A stretch of 64,000 nt of DNA. Origin: Diabrotica undecimpunctata (Eukaryota > Arthropoda > Insecta > Coleoptera > Chrysomelidae). Location: assembly GCF_040954645.1 (NCBI RefSeq), contig NC_092811.1, positions 88,465,199 through 88,529,198 on the forward strand, read 5' to 3'. How positions within the stretch are numbered: the stretch's first letter is position 1; each line of letters begins with the position of its first letter. Positions 1 to 10,942 of the stretch are shown piece after piece. The notes beneath the pieces are model-generated. The model was given only the letters and a program-made list of their open reading frames with translations. It ran no database searches and was not told the DNA's origin. The position numbers and the translations under genes are program-made.

Positions 1-720
1 ATTCTAACAAAGATAGCTTAAGGCCTTTATTTTGAATGTGGAGAATTTTAAATTCGTCATTAAAAGATGAATTATGATCTAGAAGATGAAGTGCGTATGT
101 AGAATCTGTTTTTCTATTATTGAAAGCCCTTTTATGTTCTGCTATTCGTTTATTAAAATTTCTACTGTGTAAGTGTTTTTTATGTTGGCTCTTGTTGTTT
201 TTAATATATTTGCCTAGGTTGTTATTTGTTCTGAAAGCTGGTGTTATTCCTTTCTTTTTTATGTGTTTGGCTATTTTTGTTGATATTTTGCCTGTATATG
301 TAATCGAGCAGAAGGTACTGGGTTTTTTCTCTGGTGGTGGAAATACTAAGTTCAGGGCTTTCTTGTGTAGTTTTTGATTTAACATTTTATTAATTGTTTG
401 TTCGTTGTATCCATTGTTTACTGCTATTTGCTTAATGATATTTAATTCTGTCTCAAAATTGTATTTTGACATAGGAATTGCTGTTAATCTATGTAACATA
501 CTATGATAGGCTGCCAGTTTATGTTGTGTGGGATGGGATGATGAATTGTGAATAGTCGTGTCAGTATGGGTAGGTTTATGAAATATGGAGAAGTCATGTT
601 TGTTTTTAAGTCTGGTAATTTTTAAATCTAAAAAATTTATGGATTGATTTTGTTCTGTTTCTATTGTAAATTCAATATGACTATGAAGAGAATTAATATA
701 CGATAAAAATTGGTCGAGCT
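1..720 (-). pseudogene. Penelope-like element reverse transcriptase/endonuclease fragment (left copy, runs off window start)
   Basis: Read on the minus strand, 720 to 1 encodes the C-terminal part of a Penelope-like (PLE) reverse transcriptase followed by the linker to a GIY-YIG endonuclease. Recognisable stretches are INFLDLKITR and the lysine-rich NLGKYIKNNKSQHKKH. Bases 1-520 are an inverted copy of about 721-1301. This copy lacks a 57-bp (19-codon) stretch between 'cttacacagt' and 'agaaatttt', which removes the GVY...YIGQTG signature of the nuclease, so it could not be active. It keeps an arginine codon (CGA) where the right copy has a stop. It extends about 200 bp further into the RT domain than the right copy. 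Family assignment rests on motif recognition only. Confidence 0.75.
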
Positions 721-1388
721 AAACTGGCAGCCTATCATAGTATGTTACATAGATTAACAGCAATTCCTATGTCAAAATACAATTTTGAGACAGAATTAAA
801 TATCATTAAGCAAATAGCAGTAAACAATGGATACAACGAACAAACAATTAATAAAATGTTAAATCAAAAACTACACAAGAAAGCCCTGAACTTAGTATTT
901 CCACCACCAGAGAAAAAACCCAGTACCTTCTGCTCGATTACATATACAGGCAAAATATCAACAAAAATAGCCAAACACATAAAAAAGAAAGGAATAACAC
1001 CAGCTTTCAGAACAAATAACAACCTAGGCAAATATATTAAAAACAACAAGAGCCAACATAAAAAACACTTACACAGTGGTGTGTACAAACTTAAATGTGG
1101 CGACTGCCCAAAAACTTACATTGGTCAAACAGGTAGAAATTTTAATAAATGAATAGCAGAACATAAAAGGGCTTTCAATAATAGAAAAACAGATTCTACA
1201 TACGCACTTCACCTTCTAGATCATAATCATTCTTTTAATGACGAATTTAAAATTCTCCACATTCAAAATAAAGGCCTTAAGCTATCTTTGTTAGAATCTA
1301 TGGAAATTAACAAATTAAAAACGCAGATATAATTCTGAATGAGCATTTTGAGACAAACTGTTCTCCCTTCCTCAACCTATTCCATTAG
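721..1388 (+). pseudogene. Penelope-like element RT tail plus GIY-YIG endonuclease, 5'-truncated and inactivated (right copy)
   Basis: The open frame starts abruptly at 721, mid-protein (KLAAYHSMLHRLTAIP), and carries the C-terminal RT region followed by a GIY-YIG-type nuclease start (GVYKLKCGDCPKTYIGQTG at about 1078-1135). A TGA at 1150-1152 interrupts it. The inverted copy at the left has CGA at the same place, so this looks like a CpG C-to-T nonsense change. Past the stop the same frame continues (IAEHKRAFNNRKTDS) to about 1315. There a one-base shift is needed to follow the family-like end (ILNEHFETNCSPF) to a TAG at 1386-1388. The AT-rich stretch to about 1510 is probably its 3' UTR. 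PLEs are known for 5' truncation and for inverted or tandem partner copies, and both are seen here. Confidence 0.8.
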
Positions 1389-1510
1389 AGACTATAAAGT
1401 GTAAACCCATGCCAAAAACAGATCACTTGAGAAAGGCAATCAGCCGAAACAGCTGTAGTGATAAGAATTTAAAATAAATTTTGTGGAAGTTTTGAAAACA
1501 AAGTTTTCAG

Positions 1511-2369
1511 TGTTTTATTGTTACATAAAATGAATTTCCATCAAGTAACGGTCGAATCCATCAATTTTACGAATCATTTCTTGAAATGGTAGTATATCGT
1601 AACAAAAAAAAAACAAGTTCTTTGTTAAAAAGTCCAAAGCTTAGACATTATATCGTCATATAATTAAAAGTCATTGCATTCAAATTAAGTAATAGACCAA
1701 TCAAATTAGAAAAAATAAACCTTTTTTTGTCACAATTGTATAGACGGGTTAGAAGGGTTAGAAATGTGTAGTATGAGATATTACAAAAAGACTCTTATCT
1801 AGGGATTCATCCATTTTTTAATGAAAATATTTTTAAATAAACAATCAAAACGTCAAACTCATTATTTTGCTCACAACTTAAAAAATCTTACCTGTTTATA
1901 GATTTGACGTCAACAGACAACTTTTTATGAAAAAATAAAGATACACAAACTGAGATATGCTAAATTAATTAAAATCGGATAATAAACAAAAAAGTTATTG
2001 CAAAATGAACAACAAAATCGCTGTTTTTAAATATTGTTAATAACTTTAAAGTAAAGTTAACAATTATTTTGAAGATCAATTCTAAAAAAGATCTTTAGCC
2101 AAATAGCAAAATCTATAAGCAAAAATTGGATATAGAGTGGTCAAATAAACACCTCTCTTTTCATAATTCATTAGGGTCCAAAGACTGCGATATCCTGATC
2201 ATGTAATGAGGATTGATGATGACAGATTGTTAAGAAGTTCATCAAATGTTCAAAATGATATCCAACAACGTCCATATGATTATAAAGACGCTGTTCGAAA
2301 TTACCACAAACATTTTAAAACATTTTTCATGCACTATTCGTCGTCTTACTTCGTCGCAGACGCAGGAAC
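1511..2369. other. No gene recognised
   Basis: AT-rich DNA with stops in all frames. The 78-codon plus-strand frame at 2246-2482 overlaps the transposase relic on the other strand and has no family resemblance. Nothing further can be supported. Confidence 0.5.
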
Positions 2370-2826
2370 GGTATTATAAATCTTGCTTTTTAAATAACGC
2401 TATAGAAACAAGTCCGGGCGGCCTTGCTGGCCATTTAATAACATCTCTTCGTCCAATCCATCGCCTAGAAAGCGTTCATTAAGGCCTTACGTTATGCGGA
2501 GGTGCGCTGTCTTGTTGGGTAAACAAATCATCTTTTCAGTATATGTTATCATTTTCAATTATATCTACCAAAATGGGATCAACTCTCTTCTCTAATAATT
2601 CTAGATATGCTCCTTCGTTCAAATTGTGTTGCAAAAATAATGGCCTAACAATACGATCCCCATAAATTTCTGGCCATACGTTTAATTTCAATGGCTGTTG
2701 GGTATGTGTTTCGTGAAAAACTCTAAGATGTTCATCAGTCCAATAACAGCAATTGTGTCGATTTGCAATATTATTTAGAAAAAAAAAGAACATTTATTCG
2801 AAAAACAAATATTGAATAGAATGTTT
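2370..2826 (-). pseudogene. Tc1/mariner-superfamily (DDE) transposase relic, C-terminal half
   Basis: On the minus strand, 2826 to about 2370 reads ILFNICFSNKCSFF, then NRHNCCYWTDEH, LKLNVWPEIYGDRIV, and after a frame change QQDSAPPHNVRP and RWIGRRDVIKWPARPPGL. These match the order of blocks in insect Tc3-like DDE transposases. The first catalytic block (normally FSDE) reads FSNK, the second Asp survives in QQDSAPPH, and the third (normally SPDL) reads PPGL, so it is dead. The N-terminal half of the same kind of protein lies at 4430-4860 on the same strand. A LINE sits exactly between them, which suggests one gene split by an insertion. Confidence 0.75.
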
Positions 2827-4150
2827 GGATTATTATTCTTCTTCTTCTTCTCGTGCCACTCCTAGCGGAGATTGGAAATCATCATGGCCACTGCGACTTT
2901 GTTAGCAGCGCGCCTAAAAAGTTCAATCGAACTACACCCGAACCATTCACGTAGATTACGAAGCCACGATATTTTTCTTCTTCCCACACTTCTTTTGCCC
3001 TTAATTTTGCCCTGCATGATATTTCTTAAAAGTTCGTACTTTTCACCTCTCACAATGTGCCCCAAGCATTCCATCTTTCTAGTTTTTATCTCATTTAGAA
3101 TTTCGCATCTTTTGTCTAAAGTTTGGAGTACTTACGTGTTAGTGACGCGGTCCATCCATGATATTCTGAGAATGCGCCTATAGCACCACATCTCGAAAGC
3201 TTCGATGTTTTTTGTGGTCAACTGTTTTAGTGTCCAAGCCTCTACTCCATACAACAGGGTAGAAAAGACATAACACCGCAGCATTCGTATTCGTAACTTT
3301 ATATTGATATCATGATTGCAAAAGAGTTTGCGCATTCTATTAAAGACTGATCTAGCGATTTCTATTCTACATCTAATCTCTTTTGTTTGATCAGTATCGT
3401 CTGTGATCCAAGCACCTAGATATTTATAACAGGACACACGCTCAATCGTTGTATTGTCTATTACAAGATTAGCTCTGATGTTCTTTGATTTCGTGATTAC
3501 CATAAATTTAGTTTTTTTCAAATTAATTTTCAAGCCGTAACTGTTACAGTATATAGTGAGACTTTGAACGAGATGTTGTAGTTCTACTAGCGTTCCCGTT
3601 AGGAGAACCGTATCGTCAGCATACCTTATATTGTTGATCGTCTCACCATTTATTATCAGACCAAGATCTTCTTCCTCGAGTGCTTGTTCACAAATAGCTT
3701 CACTATACAGATTAAATAAAAGTGGCGACAAGATGCATCCCTGCCGGACTCCTCGACGGATTTGAATTTCTTCTGTTAGCCTACCCTCAACCTTCACATA
3801 TGCTGTTTGATTCCAATATAGGTTGCATATAATTCGAATATCTCGGCTGTCTATATTTTTCTTTATTAGAATTTGTCTTAGTGGTTCATGTTGTACTTTA
3901 TCAAAGGCCTTTTCGAAATCAATAAAGCAGGTGTAAATTTCTTGGTTCATGTCTAAGCATCTCTGAGAGAGAACGTTCATTGCAAACAGAGCCTCCCTTG
4001 TACCCAGCCCTTTTCTGAATCCCATCTGAGTGTTGCTGATGTCTACGTCTAATTTCCTATAGATCCCTTTTATGGATTATTTTCAGGAACAGTTTTAGAG
4101 CATGACTCATCAAAGCTATCGTACGATATTCGCTGCATTCCCTTGTTTAT
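2827..4150 (-). mobile_element. RTE-like non-LTR retrotransposon (LINE), 5'-truncated, inserted in a transposase gene
   Basis: The minus-strand frame 4025-3132 (297 codons) is a reverse transcriptase. Palm motifs are in order: CFIDFEKAFDKV, GVRQGCILSPLLFNLYSE, the catalytic YADD box (IRYADDTVLL), LKINLKKTKFM and KYLGAWI. It then shifts frame into the C-terminal region (CLGHIVRGEKYELLRNIMQ and RKISWLRNLREWF, 3074-2862). Further N-terminal RT sequence (EYRTIALMSHALK) is readable at about 4070-4140. The element ends in a short GAA repeat (about 2832-2846), as is usual for RTE-type elements that end in a microsatellite tail. The YADD box is intact but the frameshift and missing endonuclease domain make it non-autonomous. 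Confidence 0.85.
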
Positions 4151-4341
4151 TATTAGTAGGTGGCAAATGAGAGTTCTCACCGCACCGTTCGTATACCCCC
4201 ACCACCGACCCCCCTTCCACCTTTAGTATACCCCCTCCAAGGGTTGGGTAAGGAGTGAGAGTTCTGGCCTCAACATTTCGTATACCCCACAGCACTTTGT
4301 ATATCCCCCACCAGCGACCGACTGTCCCCCACCACTGATTG
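4150..4341. repeat. Degenerate GTATACCCCC-type short repeats at the truncated LINE 5' side
   Basis: Several imperfect repeats containing 'gtataccccc' or 'gtatatccccc' followed by CACC-rich stretches lie between the readable LINE sequence and the 19-bp array. GC content is clearly higher than in the surroundings. They may belong to the LINE's 5' flank or be an unrelated satellite. Confidence 0.5.
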
Positions 4342-4429
4342 GGTTAACGACCAATCAAGGGGTCAACGAACAGTCAAGAGGTTAATGACCGGTCAAGGGG
4401 TCAATGGTCGATCAAGGGTTCAACGACCC
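4342..4429. repeat. 19-bp tandem repeat, about 4.6 units
   Basis: Consecutive units begin at 4342, 4361, 4380 and 4399, followed by a partial unit at 4418. The consensus is close to GGTTAACGACCAATCAAGG with scattered substitutions. It abuts the point where the transposase reading frame (4860 to 4430, minus) stops. Confidence 0.8.
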
Positions 4430-4860
4430 TATTTTCTCAATTATAATCTCACAAAACTATAATGGTCTGTCTCGATAACATTCATTTATTTCCTGTACCG
4501 AGTGTATTTTGTAGGGATGAAATTTGTAATATTTCAGTACTCTGGGATAGTAGTTCGCGAAAAACCAAATGCTTGAGCAATTTTTTTTTGTAGTACTTAA
4601 ACCAGGTTTCAAATTAACAAGAGATACAATTTCTACTTCTGCCGCTTCAGTCCCAACACATTTTTCACGCTACCTTTTTTTATCAGCTACTGATCCCGTT
4701 GAATGAAATTTAAATAGTTTTAATAGATATGAGTGATTAAGTTGCTTATCTTGATGAGGGTAATTCATTAATTTCGCTGTTCTCCTTGCACACTTTTCAT
4801 TTTTTTTAAATATGGAAATAATTTCAACGCATTCTGCGATATAATAGGCCATTTAGGACG
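4430..4860 (-). pseudogene. Tc1/mariner-superfamily transposase relic, N-terminal half (helix-turn-helix region)
   Basis: Minus-strand frame 4852-4670 begins MAYYIAECVEIISIF and contains CARRTAKLMNYPHQDKQL and STGSVADKKR. This is the pattern of the N-terminal DNA-binding region of insect Tc3-like transposases. Downstream, in broken frames, YYKFHPYKIHSVQEINE and FCEIIIEKI are the usual linker before the catalytic core. The frame ends at the 19-bp repeat array and LINE, and the catalytic half resumes at 2826. It is read as one transposase gene interrupted by an insertion of about 1.6 kb. Confidence 0.7.
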
Positions 4861-6180
4861 AATTTAAAACATATTTATTTAATATCGCTGTTAAACGCTA
4901 CCAACAACAGTTCAAATAAATAGACGTTTTCAAAATTTCTTTCAATGTAGTTCTTCACGCGGCGAAAAAAAATTGTCATTAACATCAGCAAAACATAGGC
5001 ATTACAATTAATTTTTAAGAGACGTAACACTTTTAATAAATTAATACTTTTTCACAAAAACATAGTTATGAAATGAAAAATCATAGTTACCTGAATTCTC
5101 CAGCGAAATATGACACATGGTCTATTCCCCATTTAAATTATGGGTTTGGTACTGGGAGGGAAGGAATTGACAAATGACAGATGTCTATGACGTTATTGCT
5201 GACTTTGCAATAAAAATCGACCTGTTTCAGTATTTTCTCAAAATCCAACGAACATTGCCAAATACCAGGGTAGACTCTTTGTACCAGAGTGGCCAACCCT
5301 ATATATCGTTTAGTACGTTTAATACATTGTATTGTTCTATTTATTGCATCAATTTTTCGTCTTATTAGTTATTATATTGTCCCATTTGTGTTGGCATTTT
5401 GGTTGATATTTTCAGTTCCTACCAAGTTTCAATTTCTGCTTTTCAGTAATTTACTAATACTGTAGTATGTAAAACATGCGGGTATTAGACAAATTTCAAA
5501 AGTAATGACTAGTAAAGTCTTCGGTTACGTTGGCTTAGTTTGTGTCATATAAATCTAAGTTGCAGAGAACAGTGTGGCTTTGATATTATAATTTTGAGTT
5601 TTTTATGGCATTACACATTACAGTACGGCTAACAGTAAGAAGCAACTAGTTTGCTTACTGTGGAATGAGACTATTAAACGGCAAATCTAACAAGAAATTG
5701 GTTCTTGCATAAGAAAACGTCTCTTGAGTATACCCGATATATAAATAGAAGTGACTATTTTAAGTGACTCTTGTTTTAGTCAAAATCAGAACGTGTACTG
5801 CTCGATGTTGTCCTGAAGCTATTTTCTTGTAGCATCTTAATACAATACACTATTTTTACTGAAAATAAAGCACAATTTTAGTTTAAAGCATGTTTATTTT
5901 CACGTTTGAATTTCCACTTCGGAAATCATTTTAAAAATACAAATTAGACAAATTTAATTTTTGTTTCTTGGTAGTAAAAAACAATTTCTAATAGTTTAAT
6001 TTTATCTGACTCATTCATATTGACAACTCAGATATATATTATTCATTTTAAAGTAGATCACCTTAAAATGATATTGTCAATTGCGTTTCTGGGACGACTT
6101 TGTTGAAACATAATTCATTCGATTACATGGAATCAACTTGAACTTAGAATATCTCTCAGAACAATTATAGCACGTGATTT
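4861..6180. other. No gene recognised
   Basis: AT-rich sequence with only short frames (for example a 64-codon one at 5174-5368) that lack family resemblance. No repeats longer than a few tens of bases were noticed. The right end of the disrupted transposon to the left should lie somewhere here but I could not place it. Confidence 0.5.
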
Positions 6181-6542
6181 ATCTTTAAAAAGACATGAAA
6201 TGACGACAGTAAAATTCCTCTCTTAGTGCTCCTTTATCAAATCATGAGGAAAAACCCAGGAAAAAACTCTTGAGAAACTATCTCGACATGGTAAGTATTT
6301 GGACTTTGATTAATATTACTCTCAATATTAGTATCAAACTCATAACTTTATTATTTCTATTAATATTAGATATTAAAGTTAGAGTTTGATATTAATATTG
6401 AAAGTAAACTCAATGTAAAACCAAATAATTACCATTTCGGGATAGTATCATGAGTTTTTTTCCTAGTTTTTCCTTATGATTTACTTTAGGATCACCAACA
6501 GGAAAATTTTACTCTCACCATTGCATGTGGTTGTCTCTTTAA
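6181..6542. mobile_element. Fold-back (MITE-like) palindromic element
   Basis: The two halves are inverted copies over most of their length. 'aaaaagacatgaaatgac' near 6188 pairs with 'gcatgtggttgtctctttaa' near 6525; 'atcatgaggaaaaa' near 6241 pairs with 'tttttccttatgat' near 6468; and the AT-rich interior folds on itself around 6350. Divergence between the arms is moderate, so this is an old copy. It has no coding capacity. The mobilising family is unknown. Confidence 0.65.
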
Positions 6543-6959
6543 TCGGCACGCGGCATTCACGGGGTGCCACACTAAAAAATTAGTTTAAGTTTTGCGGTAT
6601 AGAAGTTATGCCGCATTATATTCCAATGTATTTTGTTGTGTGGCGTTTCTATCATACTGCGGTTGCTATACTGGCAGATCCAAGTCGTCAACTTCTCTGG
6701 AATTTATAGTTTTGGTTACTAAAGAACTCAGTATATGCTGATAGGTCACTTTGATTCCTATATCGTAAGAAAGTTGTATATGTTTTGAAAGTTTGTTTAT
6801 TAGAAAAAACTAAACACATTTTATATGGAAAATACATTATAGACTTAAAATTAGCAACAAAATTTGTAGAACTATATTTTGTTGGCTGAATGGGCTACAA
6901 AGAAGCAGAAATTGTGATATTCGGTTGAAATATACCACACAACGATTTCATGTCTCCAC
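6543..6959. other. No gene recognised
   Basis: Stretch between the fold-back element and the piggyBac relic. A short GC-richer segment at about 6545-6575 stands out but nothing is recognisable. Confidence 0.4.
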
Positions 6960-8010
6960 ATTCTCAAGTTTGTAATTTTCGTGAGGCTCTACCTCCTGTG
7001 GCGCTGTGGTAGGAAAGAATATAGCTTCGAGAATATGTTCTTTGAAGTCGGTAATCGACGTCTTGACTTTTGTTACTTCTTTATGTAGAATATATGCATT
7101 TACAACTATGGTTCCCAAAATTAGCTCAAATGCCAGTTGTGTGTACTACTTAATCCCTTTCCTGAGTGAACGATTGTATGATTTTATCTGATCTGAAAGG
7201 CCTATGAACGCTTTTCAGTTATTGTACTCGACTATGAGTTCAGGTTTTACTACACTATTTCCCCATTTATTTTTAACAGTTTTCATAGTGTCAGTATATT
7301 TGGTGCTGTGTCAACACTTCGCGCTTTTCTTTCCACTTAAGCATCAATACTTCCATATCACTTTCTCTGGCACATATTTTACTTTTATGTAATTTTGCTT
7401 TTTTAACTTCTTTACAATTCAGTTTTCGATTTTGTCTTACTGTTCCAACTAAGTAAGTTTTATGTTCCAAAAGTTTATGAGCCAAAATAACACCTGTGTA
7501 AAAATTTCAAATTTCAGTGTAAATTGTACGACACTTTTCGATCAAGTTTTGTGTAAGATGTAAAACTACGCCTGTAGAGGTTCCAAGTGGAAGAGTATCT
7601 TTCCTGCAGTATATGTTAAGGTCAAAGGTGTATCCTCCTTTCACACACAGTTTGTACAAATTGACTCTATATTTATGGCGTTTTTTTGACATACTGCTGC
7701 AAAGATAATCGTCCCCGAAATTGCACAATTATCTCATCAACACATAGTTCTTTTTCTGGTACAATAACATCTTGATATATCTTTTTTAGCATAGATAGAA
7801 GAGTCGTTAAATTTCTTATTCTATCATTGACATCCTGATTTATAGATTTATTATTATTGAAATGAATGACTCTTAGTATTTATTGAAAACGATTTCTACT
7901 CGTGTGATGCATTAAGATATTTTTGTACAAAGGACTTTTGTACCCATAATTTGTGATTTTTTGGGTAGGAACATAATCCCATCCATATGATAAGGCCTAA
8001 AAAATGTTCA
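6960..8010 (-). pseudogene. piggyBac-like transposase relic
   Basis: Minus-strand pieces line up in the order expected for a piggyBac (PGBD-type, DDE_Tnp_1_7) transposase. Around 7990-7740, in broken frames, are a YHMDG stretch and the block before the first catalytic region. Frame 7728-7507 gives KKRHKYRVNLYKLCVKGGYTF and LNIYCRKDT...TGVVL...LIEKCRTIYT. Frame 7485-7291 gives LLEHKTYLVGTVRQNRK, ARESDMEVLMLKWKEKREV. These are the central and C-terminal catalytic-core blocks of the family. Several frameshifts and stops separate them, so it is a dead copy. TTAA-flanked ends were not located. Confidence 0.75.
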
Positions 8011-9090
8011 ATTTCTTTAGTTGTTGTATCGCACTACCATTTCAAACGAAAATTTTTATATTTTGTTTAAGTTTTCTTCTTTACTGAATATTTATTGATT
8101 TCTTCTACTATCTTAGTAATAATCTTATCTGTAAATAAAAGTTTAAAGAATTCATATGGTCCCTTGTCAAGATAACCGTGAAGTATATGGGGCTTTATGC
8201 CGGGCGTTGGCTCGACACATGAAAATCGTTTTATATAGCTGCCATCCGGTATATACCACTTAATATTGTCGTTTTTACTTATTCTTTCATACCATCTTTA
8301 TCGATTTACGATTTTAAATTACTTAGCAATAATGTATAGCAAACTCATATGGAAGTTGACACAATTGAGACCTTTATCGAGAAAGTACAAATTGATTTAT
8401 GAAAGGATTGGTCCAAATAACTATGAATAAAATCAGAAAAGAAAGTTACTGAACTAGGGCATAAATGGTAAAAAATACTGTAGTAGAGAAGTAGAGAAGA
8501 CTTCTCCTTGAGTGATAACTTTATTGCAGTGAGGTTTTCTCTCGTTCTTTTTATATATTTTTTAGTTTTTAATTATATCAAAGATTTGACGTCTAAAAAT
8601 CATACGAACACGCTGAATCTTACCGAGAATGTCAATTTTGGGACCCCTAAAAGATGCAAACAAGTTAGCACTCCTACCTCCGGCTTTCCCCTTAAACGCC
8701 CCCTCGTAGGGGGAGGGGAAGACGGGAAATTTTGCGATTTTTAAATAAAATTTGTATCAAGTCGTCGGCAAAAATTCGATATTTTTTCATCACAGTGTCC
8801 TATCGACAAAATTCAAAATGCGTTTTAAAGTTAAAGGGTGCATCTTTCGTATAAAATTTTTGTTTAGACCTTTTGAGTATTTTTGAGTACGCCTCTTCAA
8901 GGAAGGGGTACTCCTTTTTTACGGGGTAATGGGAGTGTGGTAAACGTGATGATGAATGCTTGTGGAGATGTAATGGATTGCTAAAAAGCTGGGTTTCAGA
9001 AGGTGACGTGTGTGATGTGGACGATATGTTATGATGAAGCGCACAAGCAGAATTATTGGTAAAGAATGCCAAACAAGTCGAAAGAGGTAC
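8011..9090. other. No gene recognised; one short GC-rich patch
   Basis: The stretch is mostly AT-rich. At about 8680-8725 a run of CCCCCT and AGGGGG forms a small GC-rich palindrome. The short open frames here (8508-8744 plus, 9072-8800 minus) show no recognisable family. Confidence 0.4.
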
Positions 9091-9099
9091 TTCAGGGGT

Positions 9100-10870
9100 T
9101 ACCAGCCATACTAGGAACGGCTTTTAATCCGCGTTTTTGGCATGCAGTTGTTAGCTGCGGTATTTTATGGGAAATGATTCTAGAATATCAAAATACTCAT
9201 CAGGAAGTTCGTGTCCAGTGTTGTGTAGAAGTTAAGCTGGAGGGGGCGGAACTTTATTTGCCCTCGGCGATTGCAAGGCGTCTTTAATGTTTGTTTGGAT
9301 CGGTTGTTCGGGCCTGTGATGTTTCGAAGGACATACCTCCTGCTGAGGGATAGGATTCTGTCCTCAATCGGTGTCAGATTAGCTACCTGATATATGTGTG
9401 CTGATGGATAATGACTGCACTTACTCATGCAGAATCTAAGGATTTTCCTTTCGGTGGCCATAATGGTGTTAATTTGGTAGTTGTTAAGTGATGCATAGAC
9501 GCATACCTTGTATTCTATTATCGGTCTTATAAAGGTTTTGTAGGAGTGCAATAATGTTTTAGATGGCGTCCTGCCCATTTTACCAGATAGCACTGCCAGG
9601 AGTTTAAACCTCCTTCTCACCCTGTCTAGGCTATCTTGAATGTGGGTTTTCCAGTTGAGAGTCCTGCTAAAATAAACTTCCAAATAGGAAACCGATTTTC
9701 TGTGAATAGGGTCTAAGATCCTAACAGTTATCCGACCACAAAAATTGCAACAATTGAAGGATTTTCTAAGATTAGTTGTGTTTTGGAGTCATTTATGGTC
9801 ACTATCCATTTATTGCACCACCTAATAACTCGGTCTAAGTTGTTTTGTGCTCTTTCAAATACAGACAATTGTCCACGCTCTCTGTGTGGCCCTGACGTGA
9901 GGAGTTCAGTGTAATCCGCATACAGAAGAAGGGTTTCCGATCTATGCTGCCGGCGGGGATGTCACTATTGTAGACTGTGTATAATATTGGAGCAAGAATT
10001 GAGCCCTGAGGTACTCTAGCTTGTGGAGTAGAGGGTGTGGATAGTGTCGCCAACTTTGATCCTGATCGTCCGATTGGAGAGATAGGAGTTTATTAGTTTA
10101 ACGAAAGGTATGAGCAATCCAGCAAGGTGCAGTTTTTCGATCAGGTCTGTGTGCCAGACCTGATCGAGTGCATTCTGTACATCTAGGAATATGCCTATGA
10201 CGTATAAAAGTTGTTGCTTCAATCAATGCATTATGTGTGGAATGTCCAGCCCTGAATCCGAGTTGGTAATCTGGAATGGCTAGGTGAGCGTCTAGGAATT
10301 CTACGAGTCTTTCCTTAAGGATCCTCTCGTAGACTTTACCTAGGGTGCTCAGTGGAGAAATGGGTCTATACGATTCAGGGTTGGTAAGGGGTGTCCCTCG
10401 TTTGGGAATCATAACTGTGCTGGCCACTTTCCATGGAATTGGAAAGCTCATCGTAAGACATGCATTGATTATGTTGGTGAGCAACGGGATAATATTCTCT
10501 GAAAGACTTTTAAGGCATCTTCTATGGACGCCATCAGGGCCAAGAGATGTATTTTTTTAATGTTACACATCTGTCTGACGGTATCCTCAGTCACAGGGGC
10601 CATCATCGGGTGAGGACGGGATCCCAAATATGCCTGAGGGTAATATAATATATCTTCCACTCTCTTTTGAATCTTTCATTAAAATTGGGATTATTAGGGG
10701 AAAACGAGTGCGGCCTGGAGTGTATTTTGGAAGGCTTAGGTCTTGTCTTGTGGATTACTAAGAATGATGTTATTGACTATGAGATGTGATCGTGGCTGAC
10801 TTTTTTGCTTCGTTAGGATTTTGAGTTGGTTCCAGCTTTCATTCCTTATGTGGGGATTTTTAGGAAGAAG
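9100..10870 (-). mobile_element. Jockey-like LINE relic (reverse transcriptase and C-terminal region)
   Basis: Minus-strand fragments in several frames give the RT in order. They are VIMIPKRGTPL with PESYRPISPLSTLGKVYERI (frame 10484-10098), FLDVQNALDQVWH (10222-10016), VPQGSILAPILYTVYNSDIP (10053-9835), a YADY box where YADD is expected (about 9915-9930), and LNWKTHIQDSLDRVRRRFKLL...SYKTFIRPIIEY (9683-9180). The PQGS and LYT..NSDIP signatures point to the Jockey clade. At least four frameshifts and the altered catalytic box make it inactive. LINE-like sequence on the 5' side (frame 10660-10469 and upstream) reaches about 10870. Confidence 0.85.
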
Positions 10871-10885
10871 CCGTGGGATATGAGT

Positions 10886-10930
10886 CTTCTTCTTGTGGTG
10901 CCTATCCGTTACGGATGTTGGCTACTAGCA
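10886..10930 (-). mobile_element. 45-bp LINE 3'-end fragment with 12-bp target-site duplication
   Basis: The segment starts CTTCTTCTT and continues with the 'gtgcctatccgt' block also found at 15072-15090, that is, the 3' end of an RTE-like LINE in minus orientation. It is flanked by identical 12-bp copies of TGGGATATGAGT at 10874-10885 and 10931-10942. This is the signature of target-primed reverse transcription that stopped after a few dozen bases. Confidence 0.8.
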
Positions 10931-10942
10931 TGGGATATGAGT

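Noticed and set aside
120..377. 85-codon plus-strand leucine/phenylalanine-rich frame that looks like a membrane protein
   Set aside because: It is the complement of the Penelope-like coding sequence; the same frame appears on the minus strand of the right copy.
7006..7392. Two short hydrophobic plus-strand frames (7006-7191 and 7204-7392)
   Set aside because: They overlap the minus-strand piggyBac transposase blocks, which have clear family similarity.
8508..9287. Small plus-strand frames 8508-8744 and 9066-9287
   Set aside because: No family resemblance; the second is antisense to the Jockey-like LINE 3' region.
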